Shown here one piece after another: positions 1-8,212 of a stretch of 64,000 nt of DNA. The notes under the pieces are model-generated. The model did no database searches and was not told the DNA's origin. It saw only the letters and a program-made list of their open reading frames with translations. Source of the stretch: Emticicia agri (lineage in GTDB: Bacteria; Bacteroidota; Bacteroidia; Cytophagales; Spirosomataceae); assembly GCF_004168285.1 (NCBI RefSeq), contig NZ_SEWF01000026.1:23886-87885 (forward strand). The letters are read 5' to 3'. Within the stretch, counting starts at the first letter, position 1. Every line of letters begins with the position of its first letter. The translations under genes were made by a program, and so were the position numbers.

Positions 1-1200
1 GTCACGGTTGCGTAAGGTTACATCGAAATCCCTTAATTTACCATCACGGGATACCGTTACGATAGCAGATTCACCCGGACGTTTACGACCAATCATTTCC
101 TGTAATCTTGGACCACTTTTGGTATCTACGCCATCTACTTTCACAATTACATCACCTTTCTGGATTCCCGCAGCTTTGGCAGCACCATTATCAATCACAT
201 CGGCTACATAAATACCTTCTGATACTTTTGAGCCTACTTCTTCTGCTCTTTTGCTATCTAATTCTACAAGGTTGATACCTAAATACCCACGTTGTACATT
301 ACCGAATTTAACAATATCAGCTGTTACTTTTTTCACGATACTTGATGGAACCGCAAAAGCATATCCTGCATAAGCACCATTCGGGCTGGCAATAGCTGTA
401 TTGATACCGATTAGCTCACCTTTCAGATTTACTAAGGCTCCACCACTATTGCCCGGGTTTACAGCAGCATCGGTCTGGATAAATGACTCGATAGCATCGC
501 TTGTTCTTTGTTGACGGTCATCGCCATAACGTCTGTACATTTGTTGTTGTTTCTGTGCCAAGATACCGATGTTACGGCCTTTTGCACTTACAATACCTGC
601 AGTTACAGTCGATTCCAGATTGAAAGGGTTACCTACTGCCAACACCCACTCTCCTACTTTCACATTATCAGAGTTGGCAAATGCCATTGCAGGGAAGTTT
701 GAACCTTCTATTTTAATAACGGCAATGTCTGTCGATGGGTCAGTTCCTAATACCTTCGCTTTATATGAACGGTGGTCAGAAGTGACTACTTCTAATTCAT
801 CTGCCCCTTCTACTACGTGGTTGTTAGTGGCAATGTAACCATCGTTTGAGATAATTACACCTGAACCCGAAGATTCCTGCTGCTGATTACCGCCACGTGG
901 CATTCCGAACGGAGAGTCGTCGCCAAAGAAATCATCGAAAATAGAGCGTTGTTGACGCACCATACGAGATGATTTAGCTTTGATGTGTACTACCGATGGA
1001 GTCGATAATTCTGCTGCGTAAGTGAAATCGCCGGGAACGGCGCCACCTCCGGGAAAGTTGGCTAAACGATTAATAGAGGTTGGTGATGAGGCTTCGTTAA
1101 AAATTACATCTTTTCCTTCAAAACCTAACATACGATACCCACCTATGGTAACGATACTACTGGCCAAAGCAATACCGATTGTTTTTAATGTGTTGTTCAT
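1..1200 (-). CDS. degP: HtrA/DegP-family periplasmic serine protease (3' end outside window)
   Basis: Translation from the ATG at 1200 gives 400 residues that run off the window edge. There is an N-terminal hydrophobic signal or anchor (residues 7-24), then a trypsin-like domain with the full triad: His128 in NNHVV, Asp158 in STDIA and Ser252 in PGNSGGA. A PDZ domain begins near residue 300 (YLGI) and is still open at the edge; DegP/DegQ proteins normally carry two. The family degrades or refolds damaged envelope proteins in the periplasm. A good Bacteroidota promoter lies about 100 bp upstream. The gene is absent from simple ORF lists only because it has no stop in the window. The family is certain; DegP versus DegQ cannot be told. 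Confidence 0.95.
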   Translation of the reverse strand, partial: MNNTLKTIGIALASSIVTIGGYRMLGFEGKDVIFNEASSPTSINRLANFPGGGAVPGDFTYAAELSTPSVVHIKAKSSRMVRQQRSIFDDFFGDDSPFGMPRGGNQQQESSGSGVIISNDGYIATNNHVVEGADELEVVTSDHRSYKAKVLGTDPSTDIAVIKIEGSNFPAMAFANSDNVKVGEWVLAVGNPFNLESTVTAGIVSAKGRNIGILAQKQQQMYRRYGDDRQQRTSDAIESFIQTDAAVNPGNSGGALVNLKGELIGINTAIASPNGAYAGYAFAVPSSIVKKVTADIVKFGNVQRGYLGINLVELDSKRAEEVGSKVSEGIYVADVIDNGAAKAAGIQKGDVIVKVDGVDTKSGPRLQEMIGRKRPGESAIVTVSRDGKLRDFDVTLRNRD

Positions 1201-1305
1201 AGTTCTTTACTGCTGATTTAAAACTGAATTATTCTGATTACACTGATTGGGGTTACAATCATTGGTAAAATATTATCAAATCTGACTCTTTGCTTTATAG
1301 GATAA

Positions 1306-1336
1306 CAAAAATAATGTCTTTGTTGTTTTATACAAA
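1306..1336 (-). promoter_or_regulatory. Bacteroidota-type promoter of the HtrA gene
   Basis: On the minus strand TTTG (1333-1336) is followed after 19 bases by TATTTTTG (1306-1313), matching the TTTG-N19-21-TAnnTTTG consensus. Transcription would start near 1299, about 100 bases before the ATG. Confidence 0.65.
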
Positions 1337-1417
1337 TTTAACGTAAAACCATTTACTATAATTCGTAGTGCTGTGGATTTTTAACAAATTTTAACTATCG
1401 GGTTTTCTGGTACTAAT

Positions 1418-1451
1418 AAAGGGCAGGAAACCCTGTGGAATCCTGCCCTTT
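1418..1451 (-). terminator. Rho-independent terminator after the small heat-shock gene
   Basis: An 11-bp perfect stem (AAAGGGCAGGA with TCCTGCCCTTT) and a 12-base loop lie 20 bases past the stop of the Hsp20 gene, followed on the minus strand by a T-rich tract. Confidence 0.75.
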
Positions 1452-1470
1452 TAAAAAGGATTACGGCTAT

Positions 1471-1902
1471 TTATGCTATTTCAATTAAACGTGGTTCTTT
1501 TGGTTTTGCTTCCTCTTTTTTAGGCAATGATAACCCTAAAACGCCTTCGTTATAAGAGGCAACTATTTTATCGCCATCAACCGTTTTTGGTAAAGTAAAC
1601 GAACGTTTGAATGAAGAATAATTAAATTCTTTACGAGTGTATTTACCATTGTCTTTGCTTTCTTCGCTTTCAGTTTTTTGTTCAGCCGAAATGGTTAATA
1701 CATTTTCGTGAATATTAATTTTGAAATCTTCTTTTTTCAAGCCCGGAGCAGCCAATTCAAGTTTAAATTCGTTTTCATCTTCTAATACATTCACTGCAGG
1801 GAATGAGTGTTGATGAGTTGGTGCTACTCGCTCGAAATCATTAAAAAAGTTTTGTAATACTGATGGAAATGTAGGTGCGAAACTTCTTACTAATGTTGCC
1901 AT
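1471..1902 (-). CDS. Small heat-shock protein (Hsp20/alpha-crystallin)
   Basis: 143 residues starting MATLVRSF at the ATG at 1902. The open frame extends 50 codons further upstream, but that extension is not crystallin-like and would cover the promoter. The alpha-crystallin domain spans about residues 35-140: it has the ENEFKLELAAPGLKKEDF strands, an ISAEQKTES loop region, and the late A-S-Y-x-x-G-V-L motif (ASYNEGVLGLSLPKK), followed by the basic IEIA tail that holds an I-x-I type anchor. Hsp20 proteins are ATP-independent holdases that bind unfolding proteins in the cytoplasm. The gene stands alone with its own terminator. Repeated TGTCATTT elements upstream probably give heat or stress control. 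Confidence 0.93.
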   Translation of the reverse strand: MATLVRSFAPTFPSVLQNFFNDFERVAPTHQHSFPAVNVLEDENEFKLELAAPGLKKEDFKINIHENVLTISAEQKTESEESKDNGKYTRKEFNYSSFKRSFTLPKTVDGDKIVASYNEGVLGLSLPKKEEAKPKEPRLIEIA

Positions 1903-1997
1903 GGTTTTATAAATTTTATCTTGTTTAACATTTAACTGCCACAACCTTGTGGCGACGTATGCTATATTATCAATTTGTGTACCACTACAAAAACAAA

Positions 1998-2054
1998 GAC
2001 AAAATGACATATATTTACTATTAAAAGAAAGAAGCAAATGACAAATTGTCATTT
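1998..2054 (-). promoter_or_regulatory. Candidate stress operator: palindrome plus repeated TGTCATTT
   Basis: A perfect inverted repeat, AAATGACAA-A-TTGTCATTT, sits at 2036-2054. A second TGTCATTT, extended to TGTCATTTTGTC, lies at 1998-2009 on the minus strand. The two TGTCATTT copies are 34 bp apart and about 100-150 bases before the Hsp20 start. The function is inferred from position only. Confidence 0.45.
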
Positions 2055-2090
2055 ACACTATTTAAAGACTGCTAAAACGTCATAAAACCA

Positions 2091-2121
2091 AGAGGGAGCC
2101 GGCTTATGACCAACTCCCTCT
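2091..2121 (-). terminator. Probable terminator of the SRAP/RraB-TPR operon
   Basis: AGAGGGAG and CTCCCTCT form an 8-bp stem with a 15-base loop, 22 bases after the stop of the gene ending at 2144. A mixed T-rich stretch follows on the minus strand. Confidence 0.55.
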
Positions 2122-2143
2122 CAGCTTGCGTGTATTTGTTCTA

Positions 2144-3055
2144 TCAATCCAGTTTCTTTAATAATTCTTTGGCATAGGCATTATCCGGATTTACGGCCAG
2201 TGATTTTTCACAATATTGAAGTGCCATTTTTTTCTGCCCTTTCTTTTGATAGGCTTCGGCTAACCGATAAAATCCGTTATCGCTTTGCGGATTGCTTGTT
2301 ACCGCTTTCTGATAATAATTAATAGCCATATCATAATTTTCTTTATCAAGATATAACCCTCCCAGATTGAAATTAGCCTCATAATGCTTTGGATTGAAAC
2401 GCACTACCGATTCAAGGTCGGCTATAGCTCCGTTTACATTACCCAAAGCTGTCTTGCAATTCCCTCTTTTATAATAGCTCATTTCGGGATTAATTCCTAA
2501 ACTGATACAACGGTCGAAGGCTACAAGCGCTTTTTCAGTATCATTACGGGTATAAAACTCCATCGCTTTTTTAAATAACTGTGGTGGAGGAATCTTATTG
2601 ATTTCTTCTGTCAAATCAACTTCTTCGTTGGCGTTGTTATCCATTTTCAACTCAAAGCCATCAAATATCTCTACATTATTGGCATTAGCCAATGCTTTCA
2701 GTTCTTTTCCTCTCTCAATGGCAGAACCTGCCGTGTGCGCTTCTTTTTTACGAACTTCTAACTGGAATTTCCCCTTTACTTTAGCAATCCCTATATACTG
2801 ATAATCCTGGTTAATCAGGACTTCTTTTAGGTGAGCTATATCTTTTGGGTCGCTATCTATAAAATAGTAATGATAATCTACGGGCTCTTCCTCATTAAAA
2901 CCATTGTTTTTCAGATGTGTAAAAAGTGTCTGCACTTCGCTGGCATGGTTACATTTCTGCCCCAGACTAACCAATGGCATCACCGATATAGCCCAAAAGC
3001 CAAAACTGATACCACTCTTGTGAAGAGATAAATTTTTAATTATGCTATTAATCAT
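2144..3055 (-). CDS. RraB-like domain fused to TPR repeats
   Basis: 303 residues. The N-terminus (about 1-33) is moderately hydrophobic and may be a signal or anchor. Residues about 40-135 resemble the RraB (RNase E inhibitor) fold: a P-V-D-Y-H-Y-Y-F strand, a second strand with L-E-V-R, a long helix and a closing F-D-G-F-E motif. Residues about 160-300 hold four tetratricopeptide repeats, with motifs such as YYKRGNCKTALGN, AIADLES and NAYAKELL. RraB regulates RNase E in gammaproteobacteria; here the role is unknown and the TPRs suggest a scaffold. Only 4 bases separate it from the upstream SRAP gene, so they are probably cotranscribed. The TPR call is firm; the RraB call is by pattern. Confidence 0.7.
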   Translation of the reverse strand: MINSIIKNLSLHKSGISFGFWAISVMPLVSLGQKCNHASEVQTLFTHLKNNGFNEEEPVDYHYYFIDSDPKDIAHLKEVLINQDYQYIGIAKVKGKFQLEVRKKEAHTAGSAIERGKELKALANANNVEIFDGFELKMDNNANEEVDLTEEINKIPPPQLFKKAMEFYTRNDTEKALVAFDRCISLGINPEMSYYKRGNCKTALGNVNGAIADLESVVRFNPKHYEANFNLGGLYLDKENYDMAINYYQKAVTSNPQSDNGFYRLAEAYQKKGQKKMALQYCEKSLAVNPDNAYAKELLKKLD

Positions 3056-3059
3056 ACAA

Positions 3060-3788
3060 TTAAAAAAGACTGGTTTGTGTAATCTCTGAATAGGTGTAGG
3101 GTTTCAGCACATCAGGTGTATTTGAGTCTTTCTCCGAAATTCTGCGGCTTATGGTATAAGCCTCCATTTTCTTTTCGTCGAAAGGTCTGGCAAAAGAGTC
3201 TATGGTAGTTTCATCAAACCCTTTATGAAGCCAATCCAGTTCAGTTTCCTTAGCTAATATAACGGGCATTCTTTTCTTCGAATTGTGTATCCGTGCCATT
3301 AAAGGATTGGCATCGGTGGTAAGAATCGAAAAGGTTTCTTTCGTTTCTCCGCTTTGTTTATCAGTCCACACCTCCCATATTCCGGCCATACTGAAAATCT
3401 CTTCGTCTTTCAGATGAATGTAATACGGAAATTTTTTGCTGCCTATGGTTTGCCATTCAAAGAAACCCGTGGCAGGCACTAGGCAATGTCTTTTATGAGC
3501 CGATTCTCTGAAAGACGGTTTTTCAAAAATGGTTTCTATGCGTGCATTAGGCGTATTTTTGCGCAATTCCATCGCTTTATCATGGTTGCTTGCCCATGAC
3601 GGTATCAAACCCCATTGCATCAGTTGAATCGTATCGGGTTCGGCATCAGTAATAACAGGCAAAGGCAAAAAGCTGAAAGCATTTGCATGATACACTGGTT
3701 TTACCTTTTCTGAATCGTTGAATTTTTTGGCTCTGTACCGCTCTTTCAGCCTGTCAGGGTCAATTGCCTGTGATAGATGATAACACAT
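3060..3788 (-). CDS. yedK: SRAP/YedK (HMCES) abasic-site shielding protein
   Basis: 242 residues beginning M-C-Y-H. After removal of Met, Cys2 becomes the N-terminal catalytic residue that forms a thiazolidine crosslink with abasic sites in single-stranded DNA. The other active-site residues of the family are visible: Asn81 in PNARIE, Glu111 in GFFEW and His168 in ARIHNSKKRMP. Length is normal for the family. The protein shields abasic sites during replication and SOS repair in the cytoplasm. The fixed M-C start confirms the start codon at 3788. It is the first gene of a two-gene unit with the RraB-TPR gene. Confidence 0.93.
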   Translation of the reverse strand: MCYHLSQAIDPDRLKERYRAKKFNDSEKVKPVYHANAFSFLPLPVITDAEPDTIQLMQWGLIPSWASNHDKAMELRKNTPNARIETIFEKPSFRESAHKRHCLVPATGFFEWQTIGSKKFPYYIHLKDEEIFSMAGIWEVWTDKQSGETKETFSILTTDANPLMARIHNSKKRMPVILAKETELDWLHKGFDETTIDSFARPFDEKKMEAYTISRRISEKDSNTPDVLKPYTYSEITQTSLF

Positions 3789-3842
3789 TTTTGTAGGATG
3801 TTTTGTGGAAATAAGTATGCAAATAAAATACTAATTTACGCA

Positions 3843-3912
3843 TTTACAGGCATTCAGGCAAGGATTTTCTGCCTGAATTCAGGTGCTGACAGTTTTACCA
3901 AATGCCTGTAAA
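3843..3912. repeat. Nested inverted repeat (cruciform-like)
   Basis: A perfect 12-bp inverted repeat (TTTACAGGCATT at 3843-3854, AATGCCTGTAAA at 3901-3912) encloses a smaller perfect hairpin (TTCAGGCA 3853-3860, TGCCTGAA 3870-3877). It lies between the SRAP start and the collagen-like gene's terminator. Its function is unknown. Confidence 0.6.
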
Positions 3913-3917
3913 AAAGC

Positions 3918-3941
3918 AAAGACACCCCGAAGAGTGTCTTT
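3918..3941 (-). terminator. Rho-independent terminator of the collagen-like gene
   Basis: AAAGACAC and GTGTCTTT form an 8-bp stem with an 8-base loop, 30 bases past the stop, followed by a T-rich tract on the minus strand. Confidence 0.7.
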
Positions 3942-3971
3942 ACCATCCCATTTCCTGACAAATTTTCCAAA

Positions 3972-4637
3972 CTATTCCGGGATTCCGAAAGCGCGGGCAA
4001 CAGCTTCAAAATTAGTATAATCTAAATTGGCTCTTGCTTGTACGCCTCCGGGTATAATAACGTAACGAAACTGCAAATTATTGGCTGGTTTGCCTGATGG
4101 TTCTAATAATTCCAGAAAATTAAAAATTACTTTCTCCATACTTATGCCAACATTATAATTGCTGATGCTCGAATTGGTGGTTAAAGTAAGCGGCAGTAAA
4201 AAACTTGCACTATTGGCATTCTGGCGGCTATACGCTAAAACCACACCTCTATCTACAATATCCTGCGTAATTTTTCCTTCGGCTATGGTATAAGTATAAT
4301 TAATTTCCGACAATTTCTGCCAGTCGCTGGTATTGGGTATAAACCAACCCGAATAAATGACATTGGCCGTACCGGGGTCTCCTTTATCGCCCTTGTCTCC
4401 CGTAGCTCCATTAGACCCGTTTGTGCCAGGGTCTCCTTTATCACCCTGGGTGCCTGTTGCGCCTGTTGGGCCGGTAGCTCCGGCCGGACCCGTTGCACCC
4501 GGAGACCCGGTCGCTCCTGTGGCCCCCGTTACCCCTTGTGGTCCGGCTGCTCCGTCAGGTCCTTGAGGGCCTTCGCACGCAGCTATTATCAGGCAACTAA
4601 TTACTATCAGTGGAAGTAGTTTTGTTTTCATGTTCAT
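3972..4637 (-). CDS. Collagen-like (Gly-X-Y repeat) lipoprotein
   Basis: 221 residues. A lipoprotein signal ends in the lipobox I-A-A-C near residue 21; the start could be Met1 or Met3. From Cys onward there is an almost unbroken Gly-X-Y run of about 22 triplets (to about residue 90), rich in GAT, GPT and GDK triplets. A non-repetitive C-terminal domain of about 130 residues ([11 protein letters not shown] to the end) follows, rich in beta-type sequence. Bacterial collagen-like proteins form triple helices, so this one probably trimerises as a stalk presenting the C-terminal domain. Function is not known; surface exposure or adhesion is inferred. It stands alone with its own terminator. Confidence 0.85.
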   Translation of the reverse strand: MNMKTKLLPLIVISCLIIAACEGPQGPDGAAGPQGVTGATGATGSPGATGPAGATGPTGATGTQGDKGDPGTNGSNGATGDKGDKGDPGTANVIYSGWFIPNTSDWQKLSEINYTYTIAEGKITQDIVDRGVVLAYSRQNANSASFLLPLTLTTNSSISNYNVGISMEKVIFNFLELLEPSGKPANNLQFRYVIIPGGVQARANLDYTNFEAVARAFGIPE

Positions 4638-4708
4638 GTCTTGTGCAATAGTTTGGATTTTATTTTTCTGTATATCTGCGCTAAAAATATCAAAATTAGT
4701 CCATAAAA

Positions 4709-4740
4709 AACCCTCTAAGTTTTATTTTTCTCAGAGGGTT
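4709..4740 (-). terminator. Rho-independent terminator
   Basis: AACCCTCT and AGAGGGTT stem with a 16-base loop, 17 bases past the stop of the lipoprotein gene at 4757, followed by TTTTTT on the minus strand. Confidence 0.8.
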
Positions 4741-4756
4741 AATGTTGATGTAAAAT

Positions 4757-5302
4757 TTAAATCGATTTGGGTTGCTGGGTAAATCTTACTTCAAGACCTC
4801 TGTCCAATTTATTCTTCACAACTTTAATGCTGACTTGTCCTGTGGGTTTAATTTTCCATACAAGTATCGGGTTTTCCGATACAGGCTTTCCATAGCGTAC
4901 CGAAAACAAATTACTAAGTTCCTGCTTTAGGCTTTCATTTGTTTCGTCGGTGTTCATATAGATGTCTAATTCAATACCTGAAACACGATTCTGACTGTTT
5001 TTCTCATAAAGAATGTCAACGGTTTCAAGATTTTCAGAGTCAAAAGAATAGCCAACGTGCGAATCTTCTTCTTCAAAAAGTTCGGTTGTTTCTTTCTTTT
5101 TTACTTCTTCTATTGAATCGCCAAATTTAACACCTCGTAAAAGACCTTCACCTGTACCCATAATGTTACGAGCCAGGGTTTGCACATTGCTTGAGGCAGG
5201 TGCTGTTGGTGGGGATGGGACACTTACTTCCACTTTCTGGGTTTCTTTTGGGTTACTACAAGCAAGAATAAACAAAATTAAAACAAAAATGTAGATTTTC
5301 AT
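4757..5302 (-). CDS. Unknown lipoprotein
   Basis: 181 residues. The signal peptide MKIYIFVLILFILAC ends in a lipobox with the acylated Cys at residue 15, followed by a low-complexity linker (P, S, T, V) to about residue 45. The rest, with motifs such as GLLRGVKFGDS and EVKKKETTELFEE, looks like a small globular domain of the kind that compares acidic and hydrophobic strands; I do not recognise a family. It is likely anchored in the outer membrane facing the periplasm. It lies downstream of the BamA-like gene on the same strand, with a 130-bp gap. Confidence 0.75.
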   Translation of the reverse strand: MKIYIFVLILFILACSNPKETQKVEVSVPSPPTAPASSNVQTLARNIMGTGEGLLRGVKFGDSIEEVKKKETTELFEEEDSHVGYSFDSENLETVDILYEKNSQNRVSGIELDIYMNTDETNESLKQELSNLFSVRYGKPVSENPILVWKIKPTGQVSIKVVKNKLDRGLEVRFTQQPKSI

Positions 5303-5432
5303 GATTTTGAACGAATTGTATCGGTATTTAATCTATTATAGAATATGTTTAAAAACTCTTGTTCTACCTGCAAAGGCAATCGTACAACACCTGTTTTCTG
5401 GTCAGGTAGTAAATTTTAAACATCATCTGTAT

Positions 5433-6827
5433 TTAAAAATCTCTGGTAACCGCAAAAAAAACTCTTCTCTCCCCTAAACCATTTAATGAATAATTGATTC
5501 TTCCGACTACGTTGTAAAATGTAACTACATCAAGCCCTAAACCTGTTCCGGCAATGAGTTTGTTTGCCAAACGACTATTATTCCATGCCGAAAACTCATT
5601 CTTAACGTACCCAACGTCAATAAATGAATTTAAGTATGCCGCTATCGGAAAAGTATTGAATTGTTTTATTTTAAGATACTTTTTCAAATCAAAGGTGCGG
5701 TTAAAAAGTTGGTACTTCAGGTTGGTTTTTATGAGTCCGTATCGTTGCCCGTCAATCACATAGAGTTCATAGCCTCTTACCAGGTCGTTACGATACCCTA
5801 AGCCCAATGTTTGTAAAAAAGGCTGTGTTTTCGGGAATGACACTCTGCCTCTTACACTATAATTGGCGTAGAATTTTTTTCCTAAAGGGATATACTGTGT
5901 GAATCCTGCCGATAAACTGAATAAATTGATATTATCGCTCGGTAATAATCCATATTTGGTAGCCCCGAAACTCACCGAATAGCCATCTAACGCATATTGT
6001 CTGTTATCTCTTTTATCATACACATAAGCATAACTCGCCAGGAAGTAATTCTGTTTTTGTCTGGCCTCTAAAAGATAGTTCGGATTAAGCACTGCAATGG
6101 TATCACCTATCTGTACTTGTGTATAACTCAGTTCTAATTGTTGATTCTGATAAAAACCTTTTCGTTGGCTAAAAACCGAATAGATATACAACCGTTCTCT
6201 TTGCTTGCTTTCACTTTGAAAAAACTGTAATTTATCTTGCCAGGTACGGTAAGCCATTGTTTTATTCATCACATAGAGCACACCTACCGATATTCTTTTG
6301 GTCAGGTCTTTATCTAAATAAGGCGTCGAATATGCTATTTCGAAATTAGGCACAAAACCAAATTCTGCCCGTAGTTTTAGCTGGTCGTTATTTCCTGTCA
6401 GGTTTGAATGCTTACTATACACCCCATAAATAGTGCGTTTTAAATCCCGCTTTCGTTCATACCACCATTCATTAAAATTACGGTCGGCTAAATAAAACAC
6501 CGGAAAAGCGACAAAATAGAGGCGTTCTTTTACTTCAATTTCTAAATCAATTACCGAATCGCTGATGTCTATTACAGCTATATTTACCGCAATAAACAGA
6601 TTGGTATTCACTATTTTCCTGCGATCTGTTTCTAATACTTCATTCATTAATGCTTTTTTCAGACTGTCTCCGGGTCTTACTCCTACTTCACGCAGAATAA
6701 TTTTGTCTTTGGTGCGCACATTCCCTTTTATCAATATCTGGCGAACAAATACCGAATCGGCAGCAAAGCCCTGGCAATAGCAGACCTGTAAAAAGCAAAA
6801 CACAAAAAAGAATCTGAATTTATTCAT
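5433..6827 (-). CDS. POTRA plus beta-barrel outer-membrane protein (BamA/TamA superfamily)
   Basis: 464 residues. A signal peptide (about 1-22) is followed by one POTRA-like domain (about 25-105; VRQILIKGNVRTKDKIILRE then VIDLEIEVKERLY). A beta-barrel region with alternating aromatic strands continues to the C-terminal Phe (AVTRDF), a typical beta-signal recognised by the BAM machine. It is much shorter than BamA (about 800) or TamA, with one POTRA rather than several. That fits the small Omp85-like proteins of Bacteroidota, whose substrates are unknown. Divergent from the acyl-CoA dehydrogenase gene. Confidence 0.8.
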   Translation of the reverse strand: MNKFRFFFVFCFLQVCYCQGFAADSVFVRQILIKGNVRTKDKIILREVGVRPGDSLKKALMNEVLETDRRKIVNTNLFIAVNIAVIDISDSVIDLEIEVKERLYFVAFPVFYLADRNFNEWWYERKRDLKRTIYGVYSKHSNLTGNNDQLKLRAEFGFVPNFEIAYSTPYLDKDLTKRISVGVLYVMNKTMAYRTWQDKLQFFQSESKQRERLYIYSVFSQRKGFYQNQQLELSYTQVQIGDTIAVLNPNYLLEARQKQNYFLASYAYVYDKRDNRQYALDGYSVSFGATKYGLLPSDNINLFSLSAGFTQYIPLGKKFYANYSVRGRVSFPKTQPFLQTLGLGYRNDLVRGYELYVIDGQRYGLIKTNLKYQLFNRTFDLKKYLKIKQFNTFPIAAYLNSFIDVGYVKNEFSAWNNSRLANKLIAGTGLGLDVVTFYNVVGRINYSLNGLGERRVFFAVTRDF

Positions 6828-6982
6828 TCAAGCGGGTAGATAGGAAATTTCGTTTTAGCACCTGAAGCTGGTTTCAAAAACCAAAATTACGCTATTTCTA
6901 TCAAAAAACTTAAAATTTTACAAATCAATACAGGAAATCTAAATTATTACCATATTTACAAATTCAACCTTAAAACCTGTTT

Positions 6983-8200
6983 ATGGAGCGTTTGTTTATT
7001 ACTGAGAAAATCAGCACGCTATTACCTAAGATTAAAGAATTTGTAGTCAACGAATTATATCCTTTAGAAACTACCGAAAATCTTACTCATCATTTCTCTT
7101 ACATAGAGCCTGTGCTGCAACAAAAAAGAGCGTTGGTAAAAAAAGCAGGATTGTGGGGGTTGCACTTGCCTGAAAAAGAAGGTGGGTTGGAACTGAGCCT
7201 TTGCGAGTTCGGGCAGATAAGTGAAATTTTAGCGATGACACCATTCGGGCATTTTGTATTTAATACACAGGCACCTGACATTGGCAATACCGAACTGATG
7301 CATAAATATGCCCCCAAGCACCTGAAAGACCAATACCTGAAACCTTTGATGGATGGGGCTATCAGAAGCTGTTTTTCTATGACCGAGCCTGAATTTGCAG
7401 GGTCTAACCCTACCCGTATGGGTACAATGGCCATCAAAGACGGCGATGATTATGTGATAAATGGTCATAAATGGTTTACCTCGTCGGCCGATGGTGCGGC
7501 GTTTGCCATTGTGATGGCCGTAACCAACCCCGATGCAGCCCCTCATAAAAGGGCCAGCCAGATACTGGTACCCACTGATACGCCCGGTTTTAAACTGGTA
7601 AGGAATATTCCGATTATGGGACATGCAGGTGATAGCTGGGCAAGCCATGCAGAAGTAACCTACGAAAATGTACGAGTACCTCAAGCCAATCTGATTGGTG
7701 TAGAAGGAGCCGGATTTTTATTAGCTCAGGAACGTTTAGGGCCAGGCAGAATACACCATTGTATGCGTTTTATAGGCATTGCTGAGCGTAGTTTTGAACT
7801 GATGTGTAGGTATGCGGTTTCGAGAGAAATGGAAGAAGGAGTTGTACTGGGTGAAAAGCAGTTTATTCAAGGGTTTATTGCTGAAAGTAGGGCAGAGATT
7901 GATGCGGCACGTTTGTTGGTACTACGAACAGCCAAAAATATAGACGAACAGGGAGCAGCAAATGTACGTGACGAAATATCGATGATAAAGTTCTTTACAG
8001 CTAATATGATGCTTCGGGTAATTGATAGAGCCATACAAACGCATGGTGCATTAGGCATGACCAACGATATTCTGTTATCGCATTGGTACTCGCACGAAAG
8101 AGCCGCCCGTATTTATGATGGTGCCGATGAAGTACATAAAACAGCCTTAGCCCGTGGTATCCTGAAGGACTATGGTCTGGATGTCAGGAAAGGCAAATAA
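6983..8200 (+). CDS. Acyl-CoA dehydrogenase (ACAD10/11-like)
   Basis: 405 residues with the three-part ACAD fold: an N-terminal helical part, the beta domain with the FAD/substrate signatures CFSMTEPEFAGSNP and INGHKWFTSSADG, and a C-terminal helical domain containing IQTHGALGMTND. The terminal active-site segment reads ARIYDGADEVH, as in ACAD10/11-type enzymes, so the usual catalytic Glu position (Y-E-G-T) is Asp here. It would oxidise acyl-CoA to enoyl-CoA with FAD in the cytoplasm; the chain-length preference cannot be read. The alpha/beta hydrolase gene follows after 12 bases and is probably cotranscribed. Confidence 0.9.
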   Translation: MERLFITEKISTLLPKIKEFVVNELYPLETTENLTHHFSYIEPVLQQKRALVKKAGLWGLHLPEKEGGLELSLCEFGQISEILAMTPFGHFVFNTQAPDIGNTELMHKYAPKHLKDQYLKPLMDGAIRSCFSMTEPEFAGSNPTRMGTMAIKDGDDYVINGHKWFTSSADGAAFAIVMAVTNPDAAPHKRASQILVPTDTPGFKLVRNIPIMGHAGDSWASHAEVTYENVRVPQANLIGVEGAGFLLAQERLGPGRIHHCMRFIGIAERSFELMCRYAVSREMEEGVVLGEKQFIQGFIAESRAEIDAARLLVLRTAKNIDEQGAANVRDEISMIKFFTANMMLRVIDRAIQTHGALGMTNDILLSHWYSHERAARIYDGADEVHKTALARGILKDYGLDVRKGK

Positions 8201-8212
8201 TTTAATACCCCT

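Noticed and set aside
1903..2052. 50-codon N-terminal extension of the small heat-shock protein
   Set aside because: The extension contains the palindromic operator and the likely promoter and has no crystallin-like sequence; the ATG at 1902 fits the family.
4283..4566. Two further open frames within the collagen-like gene, one on each strand
   Set aside because: They are by-products of the repetitive GC-richer Gly-X-Y coding sequence; both lack promoter and start context.
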